A stretch of DNA of 64,000 bases from Actinostola sp. cb2023 (Eukaryota > Cnidaria > Anthozoa > Actiniaria > Actinostolidae): the NCBI GenBank assembly GCA_033675265.1, contig JAUJYZ010001350.1, positions 173,864 to 237,863 on the forward strand, written 5' to 3'. Made by a program: the position numbers and the translations under genes. The notes under the pieces are model-generated. The model saw only the letters and a list, made by a program, of their open reading frames with translations, did no database searches and was not told the origin of the DNA. Of this stretch, positions 21,183 through 31,731 are shown one piece after another; position 1 is the stretch's first letter, and each line of letters begins with the position of its first letter.

Positions 21183-21424
21183 ATTAGCCATTTCGGAGTT
21201 GATGTTTGCGGGGCATTGTGGGACTGTTTTGAGGGATGCTTTATGTTCAATACGGCGACAAGTTTGAACAGTGATATATCAAAGTTTGAAGTAAGTGAGT
21301 TTGGCACACAATAATTATGTTTCCCAGTCGTTTCCTCGTGTTTTACAGTAAATAGACAGCAATGGCGTCCCTCAAAACTACACCACAATTCTTTTCGAAC
21401 ATCAACTCCGAAATAATGGCTAAT
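21183..21424. mobile_element. MITE with about 60-bp inverted ends
   Basis: ATTAGCCATTTCGGAGTTGATG at 21183 is mirrored at 21398-21424 with one small indel, and the pairing goes on inward through TTTTGAGGGATGC. The interior is about 110 bp. No coding capacity. Confidence 0.8.
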
Positions 21425-21496
21425 GATATACAGTAATAGTAATAATAATAAATAATAGTCTTATAAAACTCTTATTGCAACGAAATATTAGTCACT

Positions 21497-21605
21497 GCAG
21501 GGCCTTATATTCAAGGGGGACAGTGCGTATTTCACAGCAAGAAATTAATACAAATATTACAGTTCTCATTACTTTTTGGTATCCTTTTCGTCTTGCTAGC
21601 GGGGG
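21497..21605. repeat. Dispersed repeat, copy also at 54106-54230
   Basis: GCAGGGCCTTA, then AAGGGGGACAGT, then ACAGTTCTCA and ACTTTTTGGTATC appear in the same order and spacing at 54106-54230. Both lack coding potential, and neither shows clear ends. Confidence 0.75.
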
Positions 21606-21751
21606 GTAATAACATTGACACAAGTATTTGCAGTCAGCTTTCTTCCTACTGCTGCTTCAATAGTTTGCGTGGCTAACATTGATATCGTTGCCACACACAG
21701 AGCAAAACATTACTAAAAAAGCAACATGAGAAGCCTAGAACTGTAGTCTAA

Positions 21752-21770
21752 GGGACCGGTCATTAAATAT

Positions 21771-21827
<57 letters not shown>

Positions 21828-23316
21828 GGAAGAGAAAGTGGGGGGGGGGGGGGGGGGGTCTTGGATTTTTGTTACTAATGTGAGGGGGGGGGGGGGGGGG
21901 GTCCCAAAGAAAAAATTGATAAAAAGGGGAGATCTTCGAATTTTCTGAGAGCGTACAGACAGAAAAAGAGGGAGAAATGAAGAAATGATTTGTCTAATAA
22001 ATAATTAAAGCTGACAACAGCAAACAGTCAGTTAAATCTATAAAGAAATACAGTAAAGGTTCAATTTTTAACTGGTTCAAATGTTTCACTGATAACAATT
22101 TCATACATCGCTTTTCATAAATAGTCCAATAAATACTAAAAGTCTCTCATTTTTGCTAGTATGGTTGTATCATTTACTGGCAATAATCAGAAGCCCATAA
22201 GTAGGAGCATCCATGTTACATATTGGGTCTATGTCACGTTTGTTGCAACTCGTTTTATTTGCAGCAACTCGTTAATTTGCAGCAACAGTGATTGGTCAAT
22301 TTCGTGTTCTAACTGAAATAGCCAAACTTGTTCAAACGCTGTGACAGATTTTAATGCTACATGGATGCTCCTACTTATGGGCTCCTGCAGCAATATAATA
22401 CAAGAGAATATGAGGTCATATTCATTAGGTCATATTCTCTTGTATAATGTTATTTTCAGTATTTTTGTCCTTTAAAAAAATCACTACTAGTTAAAACATC
22501 GAATAACTAATTAACTCAAAACACAGATTATAAATCCCTACACCAAGATATCATTCACATCCACAAAATATCTTTTTGACAGTTAGGATTTGTTTTCCTT
22601 GGGCGTAGGTCCTTGTGGTAGACCAAAAAACTATTGCTTGAACCGATGGAAAAAGTACCTGTGCGACAATGGTGAAACCTTAACAATGCCTAATGGCGTA
22701 TTTTTAGTTTGGCAATATCAATATGATACGCTTCTGGTACAAATGATCACTGTCATCTAAAATAGTACCTATAGAAATAAACACTTTGCTGTAGACAAAA
22801 TATCATCAGAGTTATGACAGATCATGACGGAATCGAGAGTTTTGTATGTATATTTTTCAAGTGAGTCCTCACCAGACAATTAAAATTGTTTTGGTGCAAT
22901 TTCGCAATTTCAAATGTTCATATCTTCTCAAGGATTTATTATTTGGTTTCAAAACACACACATAGTATTTAGATGATCACATAAATATTCTATCAAATAT
23001 TTACAGTTTTCCCAAAATGATATTTTTTGGCTTTTATGCAAATTAGAAGCAGTCAATTATGAATTCGGTCTATAACAGATAGCTAGAACCTGATCTAGCC
23101 TCCTCCGCATGCAACTCCTCTTGCGGAGGAGGCTAAACCTGATCTGAGTGTTTTTCAAATGAATGGGCACAGAAGGGGGGTCTTGAAATTTTTACCAATT
23201 TCAAAGGGGGGTCTTCAGAATTTTTTTGCATTTAAGAGGGGGGTCCGGAAACATAAAACCTAAAAAATGACTTTCTCCTCCAGCCTCCCCCCTCCTGATA
23301 TTTAATGACCGGTCCC
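21752..23316. mobile_element. 1.57-kb nonautonomous PIF/Harbinger-like element inserted in a host element's right arm
   Basis: Ends GGGACCGGTCATTAAATATC and its complement are bracketed by TAA (21749-21751 and 23317-23319), the TWA-type duplication typical of PIF/Harbinger. The interior begins with long G runs (21772-21826, 21841-21859, 21883-21901) and ends with GGGGGGTC repeats (23175-23246). No transposase. The removed-element sequence matches the opposite arm of the host element base for base in length, so the insertion is well resolved. Confidence 0.85.
22193..22382. mobile_element. MITE nested inside the Harbinger-like element
   Basis: Perfect 24-bp inverted ends (GCCCATAAGTAGGAGCATCC and four more bases). 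The interior has two to three units of the TTTATTTGCAGCAACTCGT minisatellite that is expanded at 23416-23496 and 24648-24812. A separate hairpin follows at 22398-22446 (CAAGAGAATATGA and its complement). Confidence 0.85.
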
Positions 23317-23415
23317 TAAGTGTAGAAGAAAATCAAAATGGCCGCTATTAGCTGTGTAACCAAGCTCTTCTAGATGCCAGTCTCACTCGGCCAAATGCGC
23401 ACGCAGCCTTTTTCG

Positions 23416-23496
23416 TTTTATTTGCAGCAACTCGTTTTATTTGCAGCAGCTCGTTTTATTTGCAGCAACTCGTTTTATTTGCAGCAACTCGTTTTA
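23416..23496. repeat. 19-bp minisatellite, first array
   Basis: About four units of TTTATTTGCAGCAACTCGT. The same unit occurs in the MITE at 22193-22382 and in a longer array at 24648-24812. Confidence 0.9.
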
Positions 23497-24487
23497 TCAT
23501 TCGACTCATTTCTATCCGCAGTTCTGATTGGCTGAAAGACCTGCAAATAACTGCGCAATCTCGTCCCCAGAGCCTGCGTTACTTTCGGCCAGCGACGAGA
23601 ACGTAGGCTCTGGCATAATCCATTTTTTGGGAACAGGATTTCTTGTTCTTCCGGTTTTAGAGCGCATGCGCAAGTTAGCTGGGCAGTTGGTTGTTGTCGA
23701 TTCAAATCAGTTGTCGATTCAGTTTCAGTGGAATCCTTCGAAAGGTTTCATTAGGGAATAGAGTACGCTTTAAAAGCACTTGGTAAAGAAGATATAACAG
23801 TGAAAGAAGCGCAGTATCTGAAGTCTTTATTAAAAGCAGTGGTTTTACAGCAGAAGGATACGCGAACAGTTCTTCCTACGGGTTTATATTTACTCGTGTC
23901 TACTTTACATATCAGTTAATTATTTGAATCTATCATCTTCATCTTCTCTGGTTATTGTTGTCTCTCCTTCAAATGTATTTCTTTTGAATCTTTCGCCTTC
24001 GTAAGCACCTTGATTGGCACCGCCTTTCAGTTGCTAGCCTAAAGAATATTAGATTTACGATCGACAGTTCTTTGAATATTAAACCATCACTCTTCGTGTA
24101 AATTTTGAGCTTCGTTTGAAAACTTCTCAAGACACTTCGAGACATGTTTTTAAAATAACATGTCAATGAAACCGTTGAAAAATGTTAATTTTTGTTTTGA
24201 ACGGAAGTTGGGACACCGGGTTGTTTTGACAACTCAATTTTCATTGGGTATATATTTCATTTCCGGAATCTTGCGCGTGCGTAGTTTCTAAAATGGAATA
24301 GCCAATCAAATTGTCTCAAAAATGGATTATGCCAGAGCAGATTAAGCAATGTTCGCTGCAAATAACGGTCTGAGCATGCGCACTTAATTGATCATTCACA
24401 GTGTAAACATGGCAGCTCGTTTTACAATATTTTTTCTTGATGTTTATATTCAATAAATTCCTTATTGATAGAAATGAGTCGAATGAT

Positions 24488-24491
<4 letters not shown>
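23497..24491. other. No gene recognised
   Basis: About 1 kb between the two minisatellite arrays. Overlapping open frames on both strands near 23475-23761 show no motif. Nothing supportable. Confidence 0.4.
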
Positions 24492-24521
<30 letters not shown>

Positions 24522-24640
24522 CGTGATTTTGTCAGTGTCTCGCAGATTAATTATTTGCCTCTGCCTTCGGCATCGGCAAATAATTAATCTGCTCGCCACT
24601 GACAAATCACGATATTTTGCTCAACCTCGTCCAATAATTG
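24492..24640. mobile_element. Hairpin element with CCTTCGG loop
   Basis: Arms of about 65 bp (including CAAAATATCGTGATTT and AGATTAATTATTTGCC with their complements) close on a GCCTTCGGC-type loop. A hairpin of the same design, with loop GCCTACGGC, lies at 35853-35987. It abuts the minisatellite at 24648. Confidence 0.8.
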
Positions 24641-24647
24641 CTTATTA

Positions 24648-24812
24648 TTTGCAGCAACTCGTTTTATTTGCAGCAACTCGTTTTATTTGCAGCAACTAGT
24701 TTTATTTGCAGCAACTAGTTTTATTTGCAGCAACTCGTTTTTTATTTGCAGCAACTCGTTTTATTTGCAGCAACTCGTTTTTTATTTGCAGCAACTCGTT
24801 TTATTTGCAGCA
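24648..24812. repeat. 19-bp minisatellite, second array
   Basis: About eight units of TTTATTTGCAGCAACTCGT, some with an extra TT or an A-for-C change. Confidence 0.92.
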
Positions 24813-24848
24813 TGTCCCCTGTGGGCCACCGTAATTATCAGATCAATA

Positions 24849-25341
24849 AGCCAGTTCACGCTGTCGGCCGCCATTTTGAATTGGGGCAAACTCGGCAAAA
24901 TTGATAGAAATCTGGATCACTTTGACTTGCCGTAACTCCGCTCGATTTCGTTGGATTTTCAAAATTTAAACTTCGATAATCATCAGGCATGCATATGAGT
25001 TGTTGGAGTGAAAATAAGACCAATGTAGGTGTTTTAACTACCTTTTACGAGTCAATCTTCTTTTCACGAATGGATCTTAAAATTTCGAGCTAATTTGCAT
25101 ATTCACGTGCCGAAACGTTTTATTTTGAAAACAAAAATCTTTTTTTCTCGATTTGTAGCCTTGCAATACACATCATATTATAGGACATCAATAACAAAGA
25201 ACACATCTTTTCTAAAATGGTAAGTTTTTAAAAATCCAACGAAATCGAGCGGAGTTACGGCAAGTCAAAGTGATCCAGATTTCTATCAATTTTACCGAGT
25301 TTGCCCCAATTCAAAATGGCGGCCGACAGCGTGAACTGGCT
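24849..25341 (+). mobile_element. 493-bp TA-flanked MITE, copy 1
   Basis: Inverted ends of about 110 bp start AGCCAGTTCACGCTGTCGGC and are flanked by TA on both sides, as for Tc1/mariner-type insertions. The sister copy at 51017-51509 has exactly the same length and lies in the opposite orientation, judged by the asymmetric centre. No coding capacity. Confidence 0.9.
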
Positions 25342-25720
25342 TATTCTTTGTCAGTTTACATAGTCATGCGAAGCACGTGAATTGCACAATCGATTACTTT
25401 ACGACGTCTACGAAGATTAACTGAGACTGATCACCGAGGAAAGCTCTTGGTTTTTGGCAGTTGCCGATGCCGTACGAGACGTTATCGATGTTTTGATGTT
25501 TTTATAGTCTTCATATAAATCTTCTCGAGGTCTCGCGACTCAAAATCACGTGGAATAAGTAGTGAAATCACGAATATCGCGGTTATTAATTTTAGTTCTT
25601 CACGGGTCACGCGAAACCTTTGGGTCACGGATCACGAAGAATAATTTATTGAATTCACGTTTCTCGGAAAATAAAATCAGCTAATCACGCATCACGAGAA
25701 TACCCCTGTACGACCCTCTA
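25342..25720. other. Short spacer, no gene
   Basis: Contains repeated TCACGNNTCACG words around 25590-25700. No exon supportable. Confidence 0.4.
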
Positions 25721-26621
25721 CAGGGTTCCCACTCATCAGGAAAAATAAAATTATCTGACTTTTCCCCGACTTCTCACTGACCAAAAACCATTTTTCACTG
25801 ACCATACTGTACACTTGTTTTACTATGATATCCTGCAGTGCGACTTACAATAGTCTTTTTAATGCAATATACTGTATGTAAGCACATGGGCATTTTGTCT
25901 GCGCATGCGTGAAATGCCAACATAAACACAAAGACCCTCTGACACGCGCATATATCCCGCGCCATCCCGCGCTAATTTAAATACCAGGAATAACAAACAA
26001 GCTAAAGATGGCGAAATTCTACTTCAGATATTTATTTATTAACTTGTCTATATGAATATATGCAACTCTAAAATGATGGATTCTATTTTATCAATGCTGA
26101 AGGCATGCTGCAGTTGTCATAACCAGTATTTACGATGCATTATGAGTTGCATATTGCAAGGTGACGGAGGTCCAGACATGACAAGCTAAACTGACAATGG
26201 CTGCCGTCTTCGCCGTATACATGCACGTTGAACATTCATAGCAGGAGCTATACATTTTTTGAAAGTCATTTATTGTGATGAATGGAATGACTATTGAATA
26301 ATCTTCGCCTCCGTAACATTAAGCAGCTTGGGGGTCGGTAGAAATCGAAAGATAATTTGACTTGAATGCTTGGAGTCCACATTTCTGCTCGTCGCGAGTC
26401 CCGTAAATGGTAAGCAAAAATATTGCAATGCAAAACAGTAGAAACAAGTTTTAATTTTCTTACCACCGTTTGCATTACTACGCGGCCACCCAGACTGAAG
26501 TCGCGACTTGAAAGTTGCAATAGACTTTCCGTCAATCATACACAATGTGCAGACTAATTAGCAAAGTTTGCACGTGCACGAGTTGGTGGAGATCGGTAAA
26601 CTTCATTTACTACGCAAAAAC

Positions 26622-28479
26622 ATGGATACTGGTTTCGAATTTACCAGATATACTGACTGTACTGAATTCCAAGACATTGAAGTAGAGCTGCCAGAGGTTG
26701 ATGAGACTCAAATTTGGGACAAGCCAGAGGATGTGGTATGTATCAAAACGTTTATCGGCGATGACTGTTTATTCTTTGAAGCCGTGATATCAACTTGTGA
26801 TCGCACCATCGCGGGTATTTATATTTTCTACACGTTTAATAACCCTTCCAGAGAGAAGTAACGCTTTATATAAAAACAAAACATGGAAAAGTAGTGGAAG
26901 GAGTAGAGCATGCACCATTCGAGCTGCCACAACGATGGACTTTCTTCACACTGAAGAAATGCATACACGATTACATTGCGAGGATCAAAGACATCGACGA
27001 CAAAGATACCGTAAAGATTGATCAATTGTTCTTCAAAAAACGGGGAAGAAGTAAAGCTGTAGTTGCCGTGAATTCAGACCAGGATCTTCCCGCGATGCTA
27101 AATGAATACCCCCTTGAATATCCAAGCGGAAAGAAGAAAAGTGGAAGGAAGGCTTCCATTGTTATGGCAGTCGATTGGTCTTTCAAGTGTACATGTAAGT
27201 CAGTTTTTCATCCATGCCTGTATTATAATTATCAACAAAACCTTAAAATAGTATATTTATATATTACTTTTTTTGCAATACAGATTCCAATGTATTGTCA
27301 CCGTCCTCATCACCTCGACGTTCACCACGACTGGCATTGAAAAACATCGAAGTGTTCGTTTTCGAAGTAAAAAAAGGAATGAAATTATCAAAGACTTCTG
27401 TTATACTACATGGAATCCCCCACGACTGCAACCTCACAAAACTCAAGCAAGAGTTGAACAATGCAGAAGGCAGATGAGTGTTTGTACCAGCGAATGGCCT
27501 TTATTGGTTACGAAAGGGTAATAAGCAGCTTGTTCAACTCAAGACAGACCATGATTGGCAGTCTTGTCGTGATGACTATCGTGATGCAAAGGGAAATATG
27601 AGTTCCGTCAGAATCGCCTGTGTAGCTGTGAATTGTGAAACATCTTGTAAGTTTTACATTTACTGACTTTATTAGAGTGCATGCGCTTCTGAAAATATTA
27701 TTTCAATACTGGTTTTATCACGACGACTTGAACTGTAATTCAGTATACCATATTATTATTTATTATTATCATAGGGACCACACCCACTACTTCCTCTACC
27801 TCCAGGAAAAGATGTCTTCAGTTTAGCGATACTGATGATATGGACGATATTGAACTAGACAAGGAAAAGAATTTAAAGGGCAAGAAGACAGCTGTTGAGA
27901 ATGAATTGTGGAACGATATTCATTGCTCCCTAGTAAGAGATTTAGAGAAGAAAGGAGCTGTTGGGCGCTATGGTGTTAAACATCTAAAATTATGGACGGA
28001 TCTGATTGTTGAGGGAAAGTCAACTGGTATAGGAGATGAACCCAGTTGGGAGAAACACCTAGAGCAGATTGGAGTTCCTCCAAAGTCACCAAGAGATTCA
28101 GTGAGGAATGCCAGCCCAAACAGTGTATCATCAACAGATGATCTTCTAAAGGCTATGATTGTACAGAACCAACAGAGGTTAGAGTTGGAAACCAAAAGAG
28201 CTAAAACCTTTCAGAATTCTCTGATGGCAATTATGGCAACTGGTGTGTCTATGTTTCAGCGACAAGTAAGTGTATGCTAATGTTTAAATATTATAATGAA
28301 ATGTTTAATTAATAATTAATGTAATTCGTAACTTTGGCCTTGTCTCATTTTACATGCATGTAAGCCAAACTCACTTTATAATCATTTAGGCCATGAGTCC
28401 TTGGCCACAGCAAAATCTTCCAACATCTACAAGTACCTCACCAGATGATTTTGGACAAGCCCCAGATAAGACAGTTTGA
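26622..28479 (+). pseudogene. Partner protein of the Tc1/IS630 element, five exons, one in-frame stop
   Basis: Exons 26622-26735, 26852-27194, 27284-27646, 27775-28265 and 28390-28479 join in frame at GT-AG borders into 466 codons plus stop. Exon 2 (REVTLYIKTKHGKVV to ASIVMAVD) and exon 3 (NIEVFVFEVKKG to SVRIACVAV) look like two copies of one module: a beta strand pair, a helix, then a D-x-D or DHD turn, a Tyr and a closing strand, as in ubiquitin/PB1-like beta-grasp folds. Exon 4 has the charged, helical WNDIHCSLVRDLEKKG and YGVKHLKLWTDLIVEGK. A TGA at 27475-27477 breaks exon 3 between the helix and the following VFVPANGLYW. I do not know a named family. It may assist or restrain transposition; that is inference. 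Confidence 0.7.
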
Positions 28480-28701
28480 AACTGTTTGTTTCGACATGAC
28501 TGTGGTCCTGGCTGAAGTAATGTTGTTCTATTGAAGGATATAGTTGTGTTGGTATATATACCATCTTTATAATCACAGTATAATGATATTCAGAATGACA
28601 CGTAATTCTGTTTGAATTTTGAGTTTTTTTAATAATCCCTCATGTACATGTTCGTTTGGCTCAATCACCAGATATTTTGCAGATGGCTAATAATTTGTTG
28701 T

Positions 28702-29033
28702 TTAGAAATAGCCACAGTCCTCAAAAAACCCTATGCAATTAGCTTGAGTGATCTGTAATAGAAAGATAATTAATTGTGTTAATTTATAATTTGTGACCAG
28801 CAATAAATAAAAACACTTTGAGTTTATTCGTTAGGAGAGGCGGATTTTACTGGGAGGGGGACCCAGTACCTTTTAGAGTGTTCATATCCACTAAATAAAG
28901 TTATGACAGCAAATAGAAGTCATAATTTAAATTGTTTGACATGAATGCTTGGATGTTTTATGTTTGGCACCTCTTAGGGGTTAAAATAATTTGTTGCCAC
29001 ACCCACCAGGGAATTGGTACCCTCCTTCCATAA

Positions 29034-29078
<45 letters not shown>

Positions 29079-30431
29079 GGGAACTTTACCTGATCAAGTG
29101 ACATTTCAAAGCACCTTTTGGGGTACTGTTCACACACTTCTGGATGATGTCTTAGCCACGCTTTTGCTGCATTGAAACAGTTTTCAATGGGATTGAGATC
29201 AGGGGAGTATGGACTGAAATGACATGAGAGTGATATAAGTTTCAATCTGGCTCAGTTACATGTCAGTATACTAAGAATGGTTAGACAACTGATTGTCATA
29301 AATATATGAATGATACTCACGGAAGAAAAATAGCAATGCCTCCTTTGTTACGTATTGCATTAAAAACAACTTGAGAAAAATGAATGTTGCAATTATCCAT
29401 CACTACAACAGAGCACGGTTCTTTCTGAGGTACTGAACCAACTCGAGGTATAATGAAGTGCTGCATAGCAAATTCAAATTGTTCCCTGTTGAAAGCTCCT
29501 GCAATTGTGTGTGAGGCTTGTACACCTTGATTATTTATAGCATTCAAAACGCTGTATCGCTTGCCGCGTGTGAAGTTGCCTTTCACCGATATACGACCAG
29601 TTCCACGCAGGTCATTAGCATATCTTCTCTAAAAAAAGGAAAGAAAATAACAATATTGATGTGATTGGATATCAGACAATGTCGACAAAACATAAATGAC
29701 TAATAACGTACTTGGTAAGTTCGTTCATCTCGCGCTGATTCATCAATAAACATCAGCTGATGGCTGTCGAATTCCGCAATTATTCGACGATAGTTGGCAC
29801 GCCGTTTTTCATCACGCTGCCTTGCAATTACGTTCAGCTGGAAAATGTAGTATAGTAACTATAAACAACAAGATATATACTAGAATCAGAAGTTTTATAT
29901 ATAAAGCCTTGAAATTCAATACAAATATATATACGTATTATATATTAGATATACGTGATATTTACACTTGCCTTTCTTCTGGTATAACCAATTTTTCTCA
30001 GATATCTGTGAATCGTGGATTCGTGAATTATTTTCCCGGTGACCTGCCGAATCCATTCTTTTATTTCGCTTTCATACATTTCAGGGCGGCGTTCAATGAT
30101 TGATTTTATAAGAAGAAGATCCCTCGCTATAACGATAAAATCAGTATTATGGACTCATGATAAGATCACTACCATAAAAACAGCATATTTAGGACTGACA
30201 GAAATCACTGATTTATCAAGTACAATAATATAATTTGTTACCATCAAGATTTCGAGGTCTTCCATGTCGTTCCGGGTAATTAGTGGACGATGTTCTACGG
30301 TAGAGATCTTTGATTTTTTTGACAAATGTTTTGCTAACATGCAACGTTTCGGATATTTCTTTTGTAGTCCATCCATCACGGACAAGATAAATTACCCTCC
30401 ATCGCAAAGCAGAAGGATAACTTGCAACCAT
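28702..30431 (-). CDS. Tc1/IS630-type DD34E transposase, six exons, apparently intact
   Basis: Exons on the minus strand: 30431-30242, 30126-29972, 29837-29712, 29628-29321, 29213-29090 and 28752-28702, giving 317 residues. Introns are GT-AG except the second, which has the GC donor AAG|GCAAGT. Residues 1-63 form a helix-turn-helix (WTTKEISETLHVSKTFVKKI), followed by a second one (STIHRYLRKIGYTRRK). The catalytic triad is FIDES, VMDNCNIH and SPDLNPIEN, with exactly 34 residues between the second Asp and the Glu. The C-terminus (ITQANCIGFFEDCGYF) is in a small last exon behind an intron that has taken up a C-run-ended repeat (about 28850-29076). The start is the only ATG in frame after the last upstream stop that leaves a whole HTH. 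It should cut and paste the element at TA. Confidence 0.9.
28850..29076. mobile_element. Partial C-run-ended repeat in the last transposase intron
   Basis: Contains GTACCTTTTAGAGTG and CCTCTTAGGGGTTA, related to the repeats of 18978-19366, and ends in 42 C residues (29035-29076) nine bases before the exon 5 donor region. It lies wholly within an intron, so the transposase frame is spared. Confidence 0.6.
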
Positions 30432-31020
30432 ATTTACCGCCGGTAAACACAGTGAAAGCGGCAAACTGTTTATCGTTGAACCGTCGTAAATAAGATTTTA
30501 GTCTGCACATTGTGTATGATTGACGGAAGTCTATTGCAACTTTCAAGTCGCGACTTCAGTCTGGGTGGCCGCGTAGTAATGCAAACGGTGGTAACAACTA
30601 ATTTTTCTGCAAAGTCTGTTCTCTCATTTATACTTTCAAAGACTTAGAATAAGGAAATAGACGAAGATATGATAGAACCATGGCTTCGAGAAGTAGCACA
30701 AAACATCAATTCTGCCATTCCACCGAGTATAGGGTGAGAAGAATCTATTAAATCTGACAGCTATGCATTTTTTGAAGCCCCATTCTCTATGAAAACTGAA
30801 ATTATATAAAGGAATGAATGCTGTGGTAACTATCTCCAACTTGGGGGTCGGTAAAAATTTCAAGAAATATCTCGTTAAAGTTCGACCTAAATTGAACACT
30901 TCTACATATTCACCGGGCCATAGCTCGAAATCGCGTCCACCTGAAAGACCATTTCATTAAAATTCTAAAAGTTTACTTTCATCACAAGTACCAAGCGTTA
31001 ATCCAGTGCTGTAGAATACT

Positions 31021-31108
31021 TGATTCTACCAAACCATTATGTACATCCGGGTTACCAATCATGGTAACCCTACTGTACTACTAATGGTTTGGCAGAATTA
31101 TAATCAAA
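31021..31108. repeat. Hairpin
   Basis: CCAAACCATTA and GGGTTACCA at the left pair with TGGTAACCC and TAATGGTTTGG at the right around a three-base loop. It lies in the right part of the hAT-like element. Confidence 0.75.
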
Positions 31109-31731
31109 CTTCAACTTACCAGGTAAGTCTTGTTTAATTTTAAATTAATTGTAGAAATAATCAACGCTGAACATCCAACTCCAAACACCACAGTCGCATT
31201 TCAATGTAAAATATCTCGCCATCGAAAGAAATAACAGCGGCCAAAGATATACCCAGGGGAAGAAGTGTTTGTCGTCTTTAAAAATGAGTAAATTTTCATG
31301 ACGTTTAAACTTTAGAAACGCGTAGATCTCCTACAAAATATCCTTAAAATGAGCAATCGAGCTGGAAAATGGTTCAGACGTCACTGGTCAATGCCGTGTT
31401 GGCGCATGCGCAGACAAAATACCCATATGCTCTGTATGTATGTATGAAGAAATACATTTACATGGACCATATAATAGGTCAATGACAACTTTGAAACTTT
31501 TTTGTGAGTTTTCATCATGATTGATCACAATCTGTCTAAAAGTTACCCATAATTATGCTACACTGTGCATATCGATTTTGTGAAGGCCGACATAAATTCC
31601 CTGACTTTTCACTGACTTTTGGGAAAATTACAAAATTCCCTGACCAAAATCAAAATTCCCTGACAATTCCCTGACCTTGAAAAAAAATCAGAATTCACAG
31701 ACTTTTCAAGGTCAGTGGGAACCCTGCTCTA

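Larger units (their letters stand above)
18696..23381. mobile_element. 4.7-kb inverted-repeat element, host of several nested elements
   Basis: The left arm 18696-18825 (containing GCTTGGTTACACAGCTAATA and TTTGCTCTGTGTGTGGCAAC) is mirrored by a right arm that is split in two: 21687-21751 and 23317-23381. Joining the two right halves restores a colinear inverted copy of the left arm. The interior holds further elements (18978-19366, 19590-20909, 21183-21424) and a dispersed repeat (21497-21605). No transposase was found. Exact outer ends are uncertain because the arms diverge beyond 18696 and 23381. Confidence 0.75.
26463..30591. mobile_element. Tc1/IS630 element with two convergent genes
   Basis: Inverted ends of about 94 bp begin CCACCGTTTGCATTACTACG and are flanked by TA (26461-26462 and 30592-30593), the Tc1/mariner duplication. 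The plus-strand gene (26622-28479) starts inside the left end and the minus-strand DD34E transposase (30431-28702) inside the right end, so they converge and their stop codons lie about 220 bp apart. The transposase frame is complete; the partner gene carries one in-frame stop. Confidence 0.9.
25721..31726. mobile_element. 6-kb hAT-like element hosting a Tc1/IS630 element
   Basis: Ends CAGGGTTCCCACT and its complement, the CAGGG-type tip common in hAT elements, followed on each side by repeated CCCTGACTTTT-like words. A 5-bp direct repeat CTCTA flanks it (25716-25720, 31727-31731). Subterminal arms continue with GGCATTTTGTCTGCGCATGCG at about 25888 mirrored near 31405-31425. No hAT transposase is recognisable; the interior is mostly taken up by the 4.1-kb element at 26463-30591. 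A sequence of about 90 bp containing CTTGGGGGTCGGTA is present in direct orientation on both sides of that inner element (about 26250-26345 and 30761-30855). Confidence 0.75.

Noticed and set aside
23475..23761. Overlapping short frames between the two minisatellites
   Set aside because: Opposite-strand frames of similar quality, no splice-flanked exon and no motif.
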